A DNA stretch of 64,000 nt from an uncultured Bacteriovorax sp. (lineage in GTDB: Bacteria > Bdellovibrionota > Bacteriovoracia > Bacteriovoracales > Bacteriovoracaceae). A program made the position numbers and the translations under genes. The notes under the pieces were generated by a model, which did not search any database, had not been told where the DNA came from, and worked only from the letters and a program-made list of their open reading frames with translations. This document shows positions 8,532-17,064 of the stretch, piece after piece (within the stretch, counting starts at the first letter, position 1; every line of letters starts with the position of its first letter). The DNA lies in NCBI GenBank assembly GCA_946480715.1, contig CAMLKK010000001.1:62001-126000 (forward strand), given 5' to 3'.

Positions 8532-10049
8532 ATGATGATGAGGATGATTACGCATGAACAAAATTCTCAGAATTCACAATCAGCTATTATATTTGATTCA
8601 ATGAATGAAAAATCAAAATGCGAAATATTATCTAAAGTCGCGGATAGCCTTCCATATCATCTCTGTTATTTAAATGCTGATGAAGTTTTTCTTTACGCAA
8701 ATAAAGAAGCAGAAAAATTTTGGCTTAAAAATCACGAAGGATTATTAGGATTTTCAATCAGAGAATTGACAGGTGCTTTTTATCCGGAACTAGAACCTTA
8801 TTTGCAAAGAGTTCGAGAGGGAGAAGTCGTCGTTCATACTCACACTTTTACAAATGAAGATGGAAGCATTGGACATTTCAAAAATACTTACACACCCGAT
8901 TTTAACAGTGATGGTGATTACATTGGTTTCACGGCCCTTGGTGTGGAGATTACACACGAGATTGAAATAGAAGATACTCTTAAAGAAACAGAAATCAGAT
9001 TCAAATTGTTAGCAGACTCCATGCCTCAAGTTGTTTGGACGGCGACACCCGATGGGTATGTCGATTTCTATAATTCACGTTGGTACGAGTTCACAGGGTT
9101 TGAACCTGGAAGTACTGGCAATGAAAAATGGATAGAGATTGTTCATCCTGATGACGTGTCCAATTTGAAGAAGGTTTGGTCAAAGGCCCTCGCTACCGGA
9201 AAACCTTATAAAAATGAATTCAGAGTGAGAGAAGCATCGACCGGTGAATATCGCTGGTGGCTTTCAAGAGCAAGACCTGTGAAAAATTCAAATGGGCAAA
9301 TCATCAAATGGTATGGTTCAAACACAGATGTTGATGAAATGCGAAGTCTTGCTGAAAATTTATTACATGAAAAAGTACTACGTGAAAATTTTGTTTCAGC
9401 TCTTACACATGATTTGAGAACTCCTTTAACTGCTGCAAAATTAAATGCTCATCTGCTTGCACGCAATATAAAAAATCCCGACAAAGTACAAACTCTAAGC
9501 CAGAAAATAATGGATAGTATGGAGCGTGCAGATGGTATGATTCAAGATTTATTGGATGTTAATAAAATTAGTGCTGGTGGAAAGCTGCCATTGACTTTAA
9601 AAGTATGTGATGTTTCGAGTGTTACCAAAAAATGTGTTGAAGAACTTAATCATCTTAATGGGGACAGATTTACATTGAAAAGTAATGAAGAACTTAAAGG
9701 ATGCCTCGACGAGAATGCCTATCGCCGAGTTTTGGAAAATCTTGCTTCAAATGCGCTTAAATACGGTGATGAAAAAAAGGATATATCGATTTGTCTTGTG
9801 AATATTGAAAATGGTTTTGAATTGAAAGTTCATAATTTTGGTACAGCAATTCCTGAACAACTTCAGCGAAAAATTTTTAACCCTTTCGAAAGAATTCATG
9901 AAGAGAAAAAAGGTGCACCGAAAGGTTGGGGGATTGGATTAAGCCTCGTTGAAGGTATAGCACATGCACATGGAGGAAAGGCCTCTGTCTCAAGTAATGA
10001 GACAGAAGGCACTACGTTTACAGTTCAATTCTTCTGGCAAGGACACTAA
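8532..10049 (+). CDS. Soluble sensor histidine kinase with two PAS domains
   Basis: No membrane segment is visible. PAS-like domains cover about residues 35-145 and 155-270; the second has the PAS/PAC features IVHPDDV and RWWLSRARPV. The kinase core follows: H-box SALTHDLRTP with His293, N-box LASNALKYG, and GWGIGLSLVEG as G2 box. The response regulator partner is not adjacent, so this is an orphan kinase; a receiver-only protein at 35865 is one possible partner in the window (guess). Several ATG codons stand in a row at the start (8532, 8535, 8538, 8544). It is divergent from the UvrA2-like gene. Confidence 0.93.
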   Translation: MMMRMITHEQNSQNSQSAIIFDSMNEKSKCEILSKVADSLPYHLCYLNADEVFLYANKEAEKFWLKNHEGLLGFSIRELTGAFYPELEPYLQRVREGEVVVHTHTFTNEDGSIGHFKNTYTPDFNSDGDYIGFTALGVEITHEIEIEDTLKETEIRFKLLADSMPQVVWTATPDGYVDFYNSRWYEFTGFEPGSTGNEKWIEIVHPDDVSNLKKVWSKALATGKPYKNEFRVREASTGEYRWWLSRARPVKNSNGQIIKWYGSNTDVDEMRSLAENLLHEKVLRENFVSALTHDLRTPLTAAKLNAHLLARNIKNPDKVQTLSQKIMDSMERADGMIQDLLDVNKISAGGKLPLTLKVCDVSSVTKKCVEELNHLNGDRFTLKSNEELKGCLDENAYRRVLENLASNALKYGDEKKDISICLVNIENGFELKVHNFGTAIPEQLQRKIFNPFERIHEEKKGAPKGWGIGLSLVEGIAHAHGGKASVSSNETEGTTFTVQFFWQGH

Positions 10050-10055
10050 ATTTTT

Positions 10056-10784
10056 TTATGGCCCTTCATCTTGAAAATCTTTCAGGACAATTTTATGCAG
10101 ATTTTCTGCTGAATCGAAATAGACTTTATAACCTGCAGGGTAATGACCATTTTCAACAGGAAATTTAGCGGGAAGTCTCACTTCTAATTCACTCGATTTT
10201 TTTGAACATAAGTAATCAAGCGTCACCATTGGCTCTAAAAAAATGGGTGCACCTTTGTAGTAGCCATAAAGAAATGTTCTCGAAAAAATTCCACCATTGA
10301 ATTCTGGCGCGAGAAGATCAACCCAATGCCATCCCATGTTCGGTACACCTTGTGGTGTAGCTCCGTACTGATCTGGAATATATTCGGCCATTGGTGGCAT
10401 ATGGCAGTTGGCCGCATCTTCATTCATGCAGCTAATCGCTTTTCTTTCATCTTGGGAGATAAAATAAAAATGCATATCAAAGTGGGGAAGGTTGTAGACT
10501 CCATCCGGTTCATGGCCATGGGGATTCCAATCGAGTGTTACGTGCTTATAAGGCTCAATGGTGTATTCAGTAGGCATAGGTAGAGTAAACTCTTGCATGA
10601 TATGCGGTAAGTTTTTTAATGCTTCTGGAGATATAGCGATGCCAATTTCTCGCGGTAGTTTTTTGTATGTTTTAATAAACACGGCCGCGTGTCCTTCGCC
10701 AACGGGAACTTTTTCCCCCCAGTAAGTTTCAGCATTGACGTTACTCATGAGTAAAGTCAAAAACATAATGCAAAGTTTTTTCAT
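10056..10784 (-). CDS. Exported protein of the TTHB210/DUF5602 type
   Basis: A 242-aa protein with a signal peptide (cleavage near NVNA-ET). The segments HFDMHFYFI, MGWHWVD and the block around FLYGYYKG..PIFLEPMVTLDYL resemble the TTHB210-like (DUF5602) family of secreted proteins with unknown function; I recall this by pattern, not by search. His-rich (GHEP, HFDMHF), so metal binding is possible. GGGAGG stands just upstream of the start. It is convergent with the PAS kinase gene, 6 nt apart. Confidence 0.75.
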   Translation of the reverse strand: MKKLCIMFLTLLMSNVNAETYWGEKVPVGEGHAAVFIKTYKKLPREIGIAISPEALKNLPHIMQEFTLPMPTEYTIEPYKHVTLDWNPHGHEPDGVYNLPHFDMHFYFISQDERKAISCMNEDAANCHMPPMAEYIPDQYGATPQGVPNMGWHWVDLLAPEFNGGIFSRTFLYGYYKGAPIFLEPMVTLDYLCSKKSSELEVRLPAKFPVENGHYPAGYKVYFDSAENLHKIVLKDFQDEGP

Positions 10785-10841
10785 TTGTCCTCCCAGCGTT
10801 AAGAAATCCTTCGCTGAAAGTGCAAGAGAAAGGCCAGGTCA

Positions 10842-12332
10842 TTAGAATTTACTTTTGAATTGGAACATTGTGTTTACTTGTCTACCATCTTCCACGCGTG
10901 CACCAAATGATAGAGTGCTAGCTTTTCCAATGGCCACTTCGTGTTGAATATTGATGAACTTTTTCGTGTTCGTTCCACTGCCAAATTCAGTTTTAAGATG
11001 TCCGAAGTTTCCGAGACTAGTGTCTTTACCGATTGTGTATGATTTCACACCAAGATTATCTTGCGAGTAAGTGAGGTTGATGCTGTCTTTTTCACCAAGC
11101 TTCATATTGTTGTTCAATGATACTTTTGAATAATTATCATTCGTGCGCTGATAAACTTCGACTTCAATATATTTGTGATTGTGATCAGTAAGACCCATGT
11201 TGATTGTTTTAGCAGATTCCATCAGACCTGTTTCTCTAATAACACCCAACTCTGTTTTTAATGATCCACTTAAATTGAGCTTAGATTCCTTATCAACATT
11301 AATGGTGAGTGGAATGATGGTGACGAGTTCATGCTTTCCTTCTGTTTTGTTTTTAGCATTGACCTGCAACCACGCTTCACCTTCTTTGTTGCTTACTGAA
11401 ACTTCGGTTGATTGTTCATTGAAAGACATCAGCGTTTTTGTTCCTAATACAAGATCAGGAGCTATTTCTGTTTTAGTTTGGGCCTTCACAACTTCAAGAT
11501 CTGTTGGAATTACTGTATCTCGTGTATGAAGTTTAACTCCAATATCAATGTAGTTGTCAGGCTTGGATGGTTCTTCTGCTGGTTTTTTAATTTTAGTTAG
11601 AAGTGTTCTTAAATTATTTGAAGCAAGTTCTGATTCACGTTCTGCACTTGAAGGAGTGTATTCGTATTCGCGAATAAACGCTTTTCCTTCAGGCAACAAA
11701 TGAACTTCAAAAACTCTATTGCTGTCTGAACCCACACCGCGATAAAGATAAACAACTTCTTTTCCCCCTTCAGGGATGTATTGCACTTCATTGACATTAG
11801 GAAGATCAAAAACTTCTTCGGCCATTAAATTAAAAGATCCTGGAAATTTTGATTCCTGGATGCGGGTAATATTTCCGTATTTGTTACATGAAATTCCACC
11901 AATCGGATTATCAAACTTAACAACGTAGTAAAGAAAGTTCAGGTGATTGAGTTCTAGAGATAATTTATTGGCATCAGCAACGTTATTTCCTTTGTCCAAT
12001 TTTGCAAGGATTTCATTAACGTTTGCACTCAAGTTCATGTACGACTGACAAGTTGGACATGATTTCATGTCAAGTTCGGCCTGTCTCACCAACTCAGTCT
12101 TGCTGGGAATTTTAGGATTATTTTTTTCTTCGATGTAAGCATCAATGGCCTGATTAATTTTTGCCATTTCTTCTTTCGATTGTACGGTAGGAGAATTGTC
12201 TTTTACTTTTTCAATCAGTGTTTTGTAGGACTTGTTCTTCTCCAATAACTTTTCAAACTCACTTGCACTTGCTTTTGGAAGTGTCAGAAGTGGGGTGAGG
12301 AGAATGCCGAAAATGAGATAAGCACGTATCAT
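10842..12332 (-). CDS. Exported beta-rich protein, probable outer-membrane protein
   Basis: A 496-aa protein with a signal peptide (to about SASA). Residues 25-130 are helical and charged and include a CPTC pair. From about residue 265 onward the chain alternates short polar and nonpolar strands (for example NMGLTDHNHKYIEVEVY and SINLTYSQDNLG), and it ends in FQFKSKF with a terminal Phe, which fits a C-terminal beta-barrel inserted in the outer membrane. Function unknown. Confidence 0.75.
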   Translation of the reverse strand: MIRAYLIFGILLTPLLTLPKASASEFEKLLEKNKSYKTLIEKVKDNSPTVQSKEEMAKINQAIDAYIEEKNNPKIPSKTELVRQAELDMKSCPTCQSYMNLSANVNEILAKLDKGNNVADANKLSLELNHLNFLYYVVKFDNPIGGISCNKYGNITRIQESKFPGSFNLMAEEVFDLPNVNEVQYIPEGGKEVVYLYRGVGSDSNRVFEVHLLPEGKAFIREYEYTPSSAERESELASNNLRTLLTKIKKPAEEPSKPDNYIDIGVKLHTRDTVIPTDLEVVKAQTKTEIAPDLVLGTKTLMSFNEQSTEVSVSNKEGEAWLQVNAKNKTEGKHELVTIIPLTINVDKESKLNLSGSLKTELGVIRETGLMESAKTINMGLTDHNHKYIEVEVYQRTNDNYSKVSLNNNMKLGEKDSINLTYSQDNLGVKSYTIGKDTSLGNFGHLKTEFGSGTNTKKFINIQHEVAIGKASTLSFGARVEDGRQVNTMFQFKSKF

Positions 12333-12402
12333 GCTCTCTCTTTCGCCATATAAGGTAGAGATCTTTAATGGAATCTATTGGAGTGTTTTGGTTGGATATT
12401 CA

Positions 12403-12427
12403 TAAAAAAGGCCCGGTTTCCCGGGCC
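12403..12427 (-). terminator. Rho-independent terminator of the 34-aa gene
   Basis: Read on the minus strand, GGCCCGG and CCGGGCC pair around a short loop and are followed by TTTTTT. It stands 18 nt behind the stop of the small gene at 12445-12549 and supports that gene being a separate transcript. Confidence 0.9.
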
Positions 12428-12444
12428 ATCTTTTTACTATCTGG

Positions 12445-12549
12445 CTATTCTGTCTCGTCTGTCTTGCGATTTTTCATTTTTTCTTTCTTACGGTCCTGTC
12501 TTTCCTTGATTGTCAGTTTGTGTTTTTGTTTGTCTTTACCTTTTGCCAT
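12445..12549 (-). CDS. 34-aa highly basic small protein
   Basis: A 34-codon frame starting MAKGKDKQKHK and ending TDETE, made almost only of Lys, Arg, Asp, Glu, Gln and Thr. AAAGGAG stands 8 nt before the ATG and a strong terminator lies 18 nt behind the stop, so the whole unit looks like a complete tiny gene. Basic, disordered and soluble, it could bind nucleic acid or ribosomes; that is a guess. No family recognised. Confidence 0.75.
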   Translation of the reverse strand: MAKGKDKQKHKLTIKERQDRKKEKMKNRKTDETE

Positions 12550-12621
12550 TGTCCGTCTCCTTTACAAGGTTTGTGGTTTAAGCACAAAAAAACGGTAGCA
12601 AAAAACTAAGAACAAATTCAA

Positions 12622-13614
12622 TCAAATTAAATCTTGGCAGGCGTTAGGGTCATCGTTAATGAATTCTTGAATTTTCGTCAGCATCTGGTTGCAAAATGGA
12701 TTAACTTCCGCTTCATAACGATTGATCGGCCCGTAATGCGCACGTAAAACGCGAAGTGTAGTCATCGCATACTCAGCAGCAAATCCCGGACACGATTTTA
12801 AAAAACTTTGAAATGTTGCTCCAGCACCTGTTCCCAAGATTGCCATGTTTGTGCTTGAACATGTTACACCTTGCTTGTACTCATTCAAAAAACAGCTTTG
12901 CGGATTTGCTTTGTATTCAGCATAGAGTTTTGAAAGTTCTGGATTAACACCGATTGAATCATAACTCGATTGAAAGAGACCCGCTTCCGCTTCGGCCGAT
13001 GTTCTATTCGCACTTGCCGAGCGATCCCAGCCTTCACAATACTTTCCAGAACTCTCACGCATACCAAGACCAATCCCTAATGTGAAAAGTGATTTTAAAG
13101 GCGTTTGTCCTGCTGTCGTGTTGGCAATTCCTAAATTAGAAAATTGTGATGAGTAATAAGCTAGTGCATCTTTTGTTGCTAATCCTTTGGCCGCACTCAA
13201 TAAAGCTCCCAACGACGTTGTCGATTTTAAGCGACATAAGCTTCTTGCATAACTAAGCGCCATTCCTTTGATGTACCCAATTGGTGCTCTTCCACGATCT
13301 TTCCAGGAATAAGTGGCACAAGATGATGATCCTGCAATATCTGCAATGTGATCAACATAGGCCCCATCACTATTCGGCAACGTTGGTGTAGTTGGCGACG
13401 TTGGAGTTGTAGGAGTCGTGGGCGTTGTTGGTGTAGTCGGCGTTGTTGTTACGGGAGGGGCGGAGGGGGTTTCTGGTGAATCAGTTGACGGTTGTGTAAC
13501 AGTAACTTCATCTTCAAGTTCGGGTCTTTTGGCCCCGCTCGCGAAAACTGACTGTGAATTGAGACAAAAGACGATCAGAGAAAAGTAGACACATTTCTTT
13601 TTAATTTGCTTCAT
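12622..13614 (-). CDS. Exported lysozyme-fold protein with Thr-Pro repeat linker
   Basis: A 330-aa protein with a signal peptide to about residue 25. Residues about 58-79 are a run of TTP/TPT repeats, a flexible linker. The C-terminal domain contains GMRESSGKYCEGWD with Glu187, followed by AEAGLFQSSYDS; this E..SSG..Y/C and GL(F/M)Q layout is that of transglycosylase/lysozyme-like enzymes that cut peptidoglycan glycan strands. Multiple Cys residues suggest disulfides in the envelope. It is probably secreted or periplasmic. The enzymatic role is inferred from these short motifs. Confidence 0.75.
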   Translation of the reverse strand: MKQIKKKCVYFSLIVFCLNSQSVFASGAKRPELEDEVTVTQPSTDSPETPSAPPVTTTPTTPTTPTTPTTPTSPTTPTLPNSDGAYVDHIADIAGSSSCATYSWKDRGRAPIGYIKGMALSYARSLCRLKSTTSLGALLSAAKGLATKDALAYYSSQFSNLGIANTTAGQTPLKSLFTLGIGLGMRESSGKYCEGWDRSASANRTSAEAEAGLFQSSYDSIGVNPELSKLYAEYKANPQSCFLNEYKQGVTCSSTNMAILGTGAGATFQSFLKSCPGFAAEYAMTTLRVLRAHYGPINRYEAEVNPFCNQMLTKIQEFINDDPNACQDLI

Positions 13615-13656
13615 CCTAAAGCTCCTTGAATGTCATTTTTTATAGGCAATCGAAGG

Positions 13657-13671
13657 CGATCATCCTGATCG
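13657..13671. promoter_or_regulatory. Inverted repeat CGATCA-TCC-TGATCG upstream of the lysozyme-fold gene
   Basis: A perfect 6-bp inverted repeat with 3-bp spacer, 43 bp upstream of the start at 13614. It could be an operator or a short 5'-leader hairpin. The rest of the 259-bp interval to 13873 holds a terminator hairpin and no gene I can support. Confidence 0.35.
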
Positions 13672-13835
13672 ACTTCTATAGTAAGATTCGCTCACGCAGT
13701 ATTCGTGCCAGATGCGAAAAAAGAATTTTTTTTTAAGTGAGTGAGATTGGGTTAATGCTTGAAGTGATGACTCAAATGCTCAGTGACGAAGTGACCTTTA
13801 ATGCGCAACCAAAACTTTTTTTTCAGTGACATAAT

Positions 13836-13861
13836 GAGGGCGATCTGACGAGATCGCCCGG
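13836..13861 (-). terminator. Hairpin behind the L,D-transpeptidase gene
   Basis: GGGCGATCT and AGATCGCCC form a perfect 9-bp stem around GACG, 14 nt behind the stop of the gene at 13874. There is no immediate T-run on the minus strand, so termination would rest mainly on the stem. Confidence 0.6.
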
Positions 13862-13873
13862 TGACATTATGGT

Positions 13874-14539
13874 TTATTCTACGATTTTATTTTTAACGAT
13901 GATGAGTGCTGAGTATCCAGATTTTTGTCTGTAAGAATAATTCCCGTTTTCATCAGTCACGATTGTACCGTCAACTTTAAAGTCAGGAATGCGACTACCA
14001 CTTACAGATTGAACGCGCTCGAATAATTCTGGAGCAAGAGCAGAAGGTAGTCGGACACATCCGCCCGAAGCTTTTTTACCAAGCATTGATTCAGTTCCTT
14101 TTGGTGCTTCGTGAAGAGCGATATCTCCATTAAAGAAAATCGCGAATGGCATTTTTGTTCCACCAAAAATTCCTGAGAAAGGTCCACCATATGCGCTTGA
14201 GCGGTGATTTTTACTTAAAAATGTTGGAGTGTAATAACCTGTCGGCGTAATTGTCCAAGAATCTCTCTTAGAGTGATTTTCACCTGCACGTTCAAATTGA
14301 TCTCTTCCTGTAGAAACCTTTGTTTCGCGAATGAGTTTTCCAAATTCATAAACTTTGATCGTTTGAGCTTCACGCCCTTTGTTTGCTTTGTTCACAACGA
14401 TGACATAGTGAAATTCCTGAACCCATGGTGACGTTTGAAAAGTCGATTCTGTGAAATCAACGTCAACTTCAACTGGCCTTGATTGAGCAAAAAGCATTGT
14501 TGAAAAAGAAAATAAAATGGTCGCAACTAACATCTTCAA
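13874..14539 (-). CDS. L,D-transpeptidase (YkuD-type)
   Basis: Periplasmic enzyme that would form 3-3 peptidoglycan crosslinks or attach proteins to peptidoglycan. The signal peptide ends near LFAQS. The catalytic domain carries His143 in ALHEAPKG and the nucleophile Cys161 in SGGCVRL, the YkuD signature. Start: GAGGAG stands 6 nt before a TTG at 14539, while the ATG at 14533 would be 12 nt away, so TTG is the better start. It sits among other envelope proteins and could modify the cell's own wall or prey wall. Confidence 0.9.
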   Translation of the reverse strand: MKMLVATILFSFSTMLFAQSRPVEVDVDFTESTFQTSPWVQEFHYVIVVNKANKGREAQTIKVYEFGKLIRETKVSTGRDQFERAGENHSKRDSWTITPTGYYTPTFLSKNHRSSAYGGPFSGIFGGTKMPFAIFFNGDIALHEAPKGTESMLGKKASGGCVRLPSALAPELFERVQSVSGSRIPDFKVDGTIVTDENGNYSYRQKSGYSALIIVKNKIVE

Positions 14540-14702
14540 GCTGAACTCCTCATGATAAAAAAGAAAGGAGAGTGTTCATAACATTAGTCACCCATCTCGA
14601 CACTTTTTTTTTCGTAAACGGATGAAATTTAGAAGCAGAGAGGCATGAGCCGGAATGCTTTGTCCCATAGCGTGAAGTCGGCATAAAGATTATGGTGAAA
14701 GC

Positions 14703-15641
14703 ATGAAAAAAAATAAATACACCCCATTTTCTTTGGTCGGTTTTTCGTTTTTATTGTTTTCCTGTGTTTCTGAAACGCCCCCTTCATCCCAACAACCGAT
14801 CGATATTTTAACGACTCAAACAGAGTCGAGTCCCTGGACGAAAGATATCTCAAATGAACCAGTTGATCCCAACTCAGACGTGTATATCAATTCACTAGGA
14901 CTCACAAATAAAGTTCATCCTGATTTCGGAACAGAGTGGGAGGGAGTTCCTATTGGACAGCCCTTTGTCTACGTCGATGATAATCAGCCAAAAGTTCCAG
15001 TGAAATTTTTGTATGCTCATCAAAGTGACCCTGGTCCTTATCCTATTCCACCGGATGCTCCTATTCAGCATGGGCCAAATTCAACCGGAGATCGACATGT
15101 GATTGTCGTCGATCGCGATAATCAACTCCTCTATGAAATGTATAATTCATATCCCGATGGTAATGGCGGATGGACTGCAGATTCAGGAGCGATCTTTAAT
15201 TTAAAAACAAATGAACTGAGACCACTAGGCTGGACATCTGCAGATGCCGCCGGCCTTCCGATTTATCCTTTGTTAGTTAAATACGATGAAGTGATTAATG
15301 GCGAAATCAAACATGCCCTTCGCTTTACGGCCAACAAAACTCGCAGGGCCTTTACTTATCCGGCCCGGCATCAAGCGGGAAGTTCTCTCGATGCTTCACT
15401 TCCACCTATGGGAATGAGAGTGCGGTTAAAAGCTAATTTTGATATCAGTAAATATTCAAAAAATGTTCGGGTGATTTTAACGGCGATGAAAAAATATGGA
15501 ATGATTCTCGCGGATAATGGATCGAGCTGGATGATCAGTGGAGAACACAATGATCTTTGGGATGATCAAGAATTAAATCCACTTAAAACAATTCCAGGAA
15601 GTGCTTTTGAAGTTGTAAAGATGGGAGAGCTTCACTACTGA
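14703..15641 (+). CDS. Lipoprotein of unknown function
   Basis: A 312-aa lipoprotein with lipobox LFSC at about residues 18-21. A Ser/Pro/Thr-rich linker follows to about residue 50. The body contains GDRHVIVVDRDNQLLYEMY and the downstream GGWTADSGAIFNL, then GWTSADAAGLP and PARHQAG. I have the impression of a widespread secreted bacterial family with this layout but cannot name it. It converges on the 3D-domain gene (1-nt gap); ACTGAATTAGTTCAGT across the two stops can form a small shared hairpin. Confidence 0.8.
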   Translation: MKKNKYTPFSLVGFSFLLFSCVSETPPSSQQPIDILTTQTESSPWTKDISNEPVDPNSDVYINSLGLTNKVHPDFGTEWEGVPIGQPFVYVDDNQPKVPVKFLYAHQSDPGPYPIPPDAPIQHGPNSTGDRHVIVVDRDNQLLYEMYNSYPDGNGGWTADSGAIFNLKTNELRPLGWTSADAAGLPIYPLLVKYDEVINGEIKHALRFTANKTRRAFTYPARHQAGSSLDASLPPMGMRVRLKANFDISKYSKNVRVILTAMKKYGMILADNGSSWMISGEHNDLWDDQELNPLKTIPGSAFEVVKMGELHY

Positions 15642-15642
15642 A

Positions 15643-16485
15643 TTAGTTCAGTGAGTGCAGCTCTCTCAATTGTTCAATGATCTGTTTATTTGTTACGACA
15701 TAGGCAGTGAAAGTCTTAGTCGCATTACTTGTGATCCATGGAAAGAAAGCAGCGTTCTTGCTTGTTCCAATAAAAACATCAATGTGATTTCCTTTAATCG
15801 CTCCGCCTTTGTCTCCAGCGAAGAAATAACCATCATGAGTAATCACACGTCCTGAAGACAAAGTAATCTTTGCGCCTTTTGCTTGTGGCACATAAACAAC
15901 AGTCCCTGGGGCGATTTGGGTTAAGTCTGTTGCTAAAGTTCTGTAAGGAGCAAGGATGTAATCCTGAATTCCATCACCATAGGGACCATATGCCTCACGA
16001 AACTTTGTTTTGCTGACATCAATTCTAAAGATACTGCTACAGTCAACTTTTTCAGAGTCTGTTACACCAGCATAATTGTATGTTTTAGAAACTCCAGTTG
16101 CGTAAGTCACTCTTACTGAACCTTCCATTGCTGAATCACACCACTCGCGAAGAGTAAGTCTTGGACCAAGCTCTACACTTTGCATATCTCTTAAAGCAAA
16201 ATTTCCGGTTCCATCTTTTAGCAATGGTAGATAATAGTAAGTTGCCCATAAAGTGAGTTTTGTTTTCAATTCTTCATCTGCGGGACTTGGAAATGAAAAT
16301 TTATCTTGTTCAAGAGGATCGCTTGCAATGTTATTTTCTTCGATCACAGGGGCAGGAACTTCTACTGGAGTTTGTGTTTGAGACTCTGGTTGTTTTTCAT
16401 CAGCAGTGGAAACAAAAGGTACTTCTGGCAAGCAAGAAGTAAGAAGCAATCCCATCGCAACTGTAGAGAGTACAGATTTCATCAT
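15643..16485 (-). CDS. 3D-domain lipoprotein, likely peptidoglycan-acting
   Basis: Lipobox LTSC near residue 18, then a Pro/Glu/Thr-rich linker. The C-terminal part, from GTVVYVPQAKG through GYFFAGDKGGAI to NHIDVFIG, is a 3D domain (named for its Asp residues), the double-psi barrel also found at the end of MltA lytic transglycosylases. A lytic or wall-binding role is therefore probable. Of two adjacent ATG codons I use 16485, which is 8 nt behind GGAGA. The upstream region has an imperfect palindrome of ATCTTTTCAT/TATGAAAGAT type at 16510-16529. Confidence 0.85.
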   Translation of the reverse strand: MMKSVLSTVAMGLLLTSCLPEVPFVSTADEKQPESQTQTPVEVPAPVIEENNIASDPLEQDKFSFPSPADEELKTKLTLWATYYYLPLLKDGTGNFALRDMQSVELGPRLTLREWCDSAMEGSVRVTYATGVSKTYNYAGVTDSEKVDCSSIFRIDVSKTKFREAYGPYGDGIQDYILAPYRTLATDLTQIAPGTVVYVPQAKGAKITLSSGRVITHDGYFFAGDKGGAIKGNHIDVFIGTSKNAAFFPWITSNATKTFTAYVVTNKQIIEQLRELHSLN

Positions 16486-16603
16486 TGAATGAATCTCCAA
16501 AAAGTGATTATCTTTTCATTATGAAAGATGATCGAAATCCGCGCTCTCCCCGGAAAAATCCTCCATCAAAAAAATGTGTTTGAGCTGATTGCACGGACTT
16601 TGA

Positions 16604-16615
16604 CATGAAGTCATG
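16604..16615. promoter_or_regulatory. Palindrome CATGA-AG-TCATG upstream of the GlsB-type gene
   Basis: A 12-bp inverted repeat within the 208-bp interval 16501-16708. It lies about 94 bp upstream of the GlsB-type start. A related ATGAC-CAA-GTCAT repeat occurs at 2893-2905. Function unknown; operator is one possibility. Confidence 0.3.
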
Positions 16616-16708
16616 GTTTGTCGATTGCATGTTCTTGGGTAGCTGTAAGTTTCTCGCTAGAGTTTTTCTTGCGGTTATTTGGAATGAAACATAACAAAGG
16701 AGACTAAG

Positions 16709-16966
16709 ATGCTTTGGACTTTATTAGTGGGATTAATTGTCGGTGCCATTGCAAAAATGGTTATGCCGGGTCGTGATCCGGGTGGAATCATTGTCACAAT
16801 GATCATTGGGGTTGTAGGTGCAATGCTCGCCCATTTCGTTGGACAAGGATTGGGTTGGTACGCAGAAGGTGAGCCAGCAGGATTTATTGCTTCAGTTGTA
16901 GGAGCTGTCATCTTACTAGGAATATACCGAGCAGTGGTGACGCGAAACCCGCGGATTCATCACTAG
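16709..16966 (+). CDS. GlsB/YeaQ/YmgE family small membrane protein
   Basis: An 85-aa membrane protein with three hydrophobic Gly-rich segments: LLVGLIVGAIAKMVMPG at the start, the DPGGIIVTMIIGVVGAM segment, and a last one in the C-terminal third. The motif MPGRDPGG is characteristic of this family, which is often induced under general stress. AAAGGAG lies about 7 nt before the ATG. A strong hairpin separates it from the dehydrogenase gene. Confidence 0.92.
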   Translation: MLWTLLVGLIVGAIAKMVMPGRDPGGIIVTMIIGVVGAMLAHFVGQGLGWYAEGEPAGFIASVVGAVILLGIYRAVVTRNPRIHH

Positions 16967-17003
16967 ATTCTCGTTTCTCTATATAATTTCCCCCCGAAAA
17001 AAC

Positions 17004-17031
17004 AGGGCCCAATCAGGAATGATTGGGCCTT
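17004..17031 (+). terminator. Hairpin between GlsB-type and dehydrogenase genes
   Basis: AGGGCCCAATC and GATTGGGCCTT pair over 10-11 bp around AGGAAT. The T-run is weak, so read-through into the dehydrogenase gene is possible. Confidence 0.75.
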
Positions 17032-17064
17032 GTCATAAATAATCTCAAATCAGGAGGATCAACA

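Noticed and set aside
12368..12598. 76-aa plus-strand open frame
   Set aside because: It lies over the minus-strand 34-aa gene and its terminator and has no ribosome site; the composition is that of a shadow frame.
13380..13450. Repetitive DNA in the lysozyme-fold gene as a phase-variable tract
   Set aside because: The units code for TPT/TTP and are in multiples of 3, so slippage would change linker length but not the frame.
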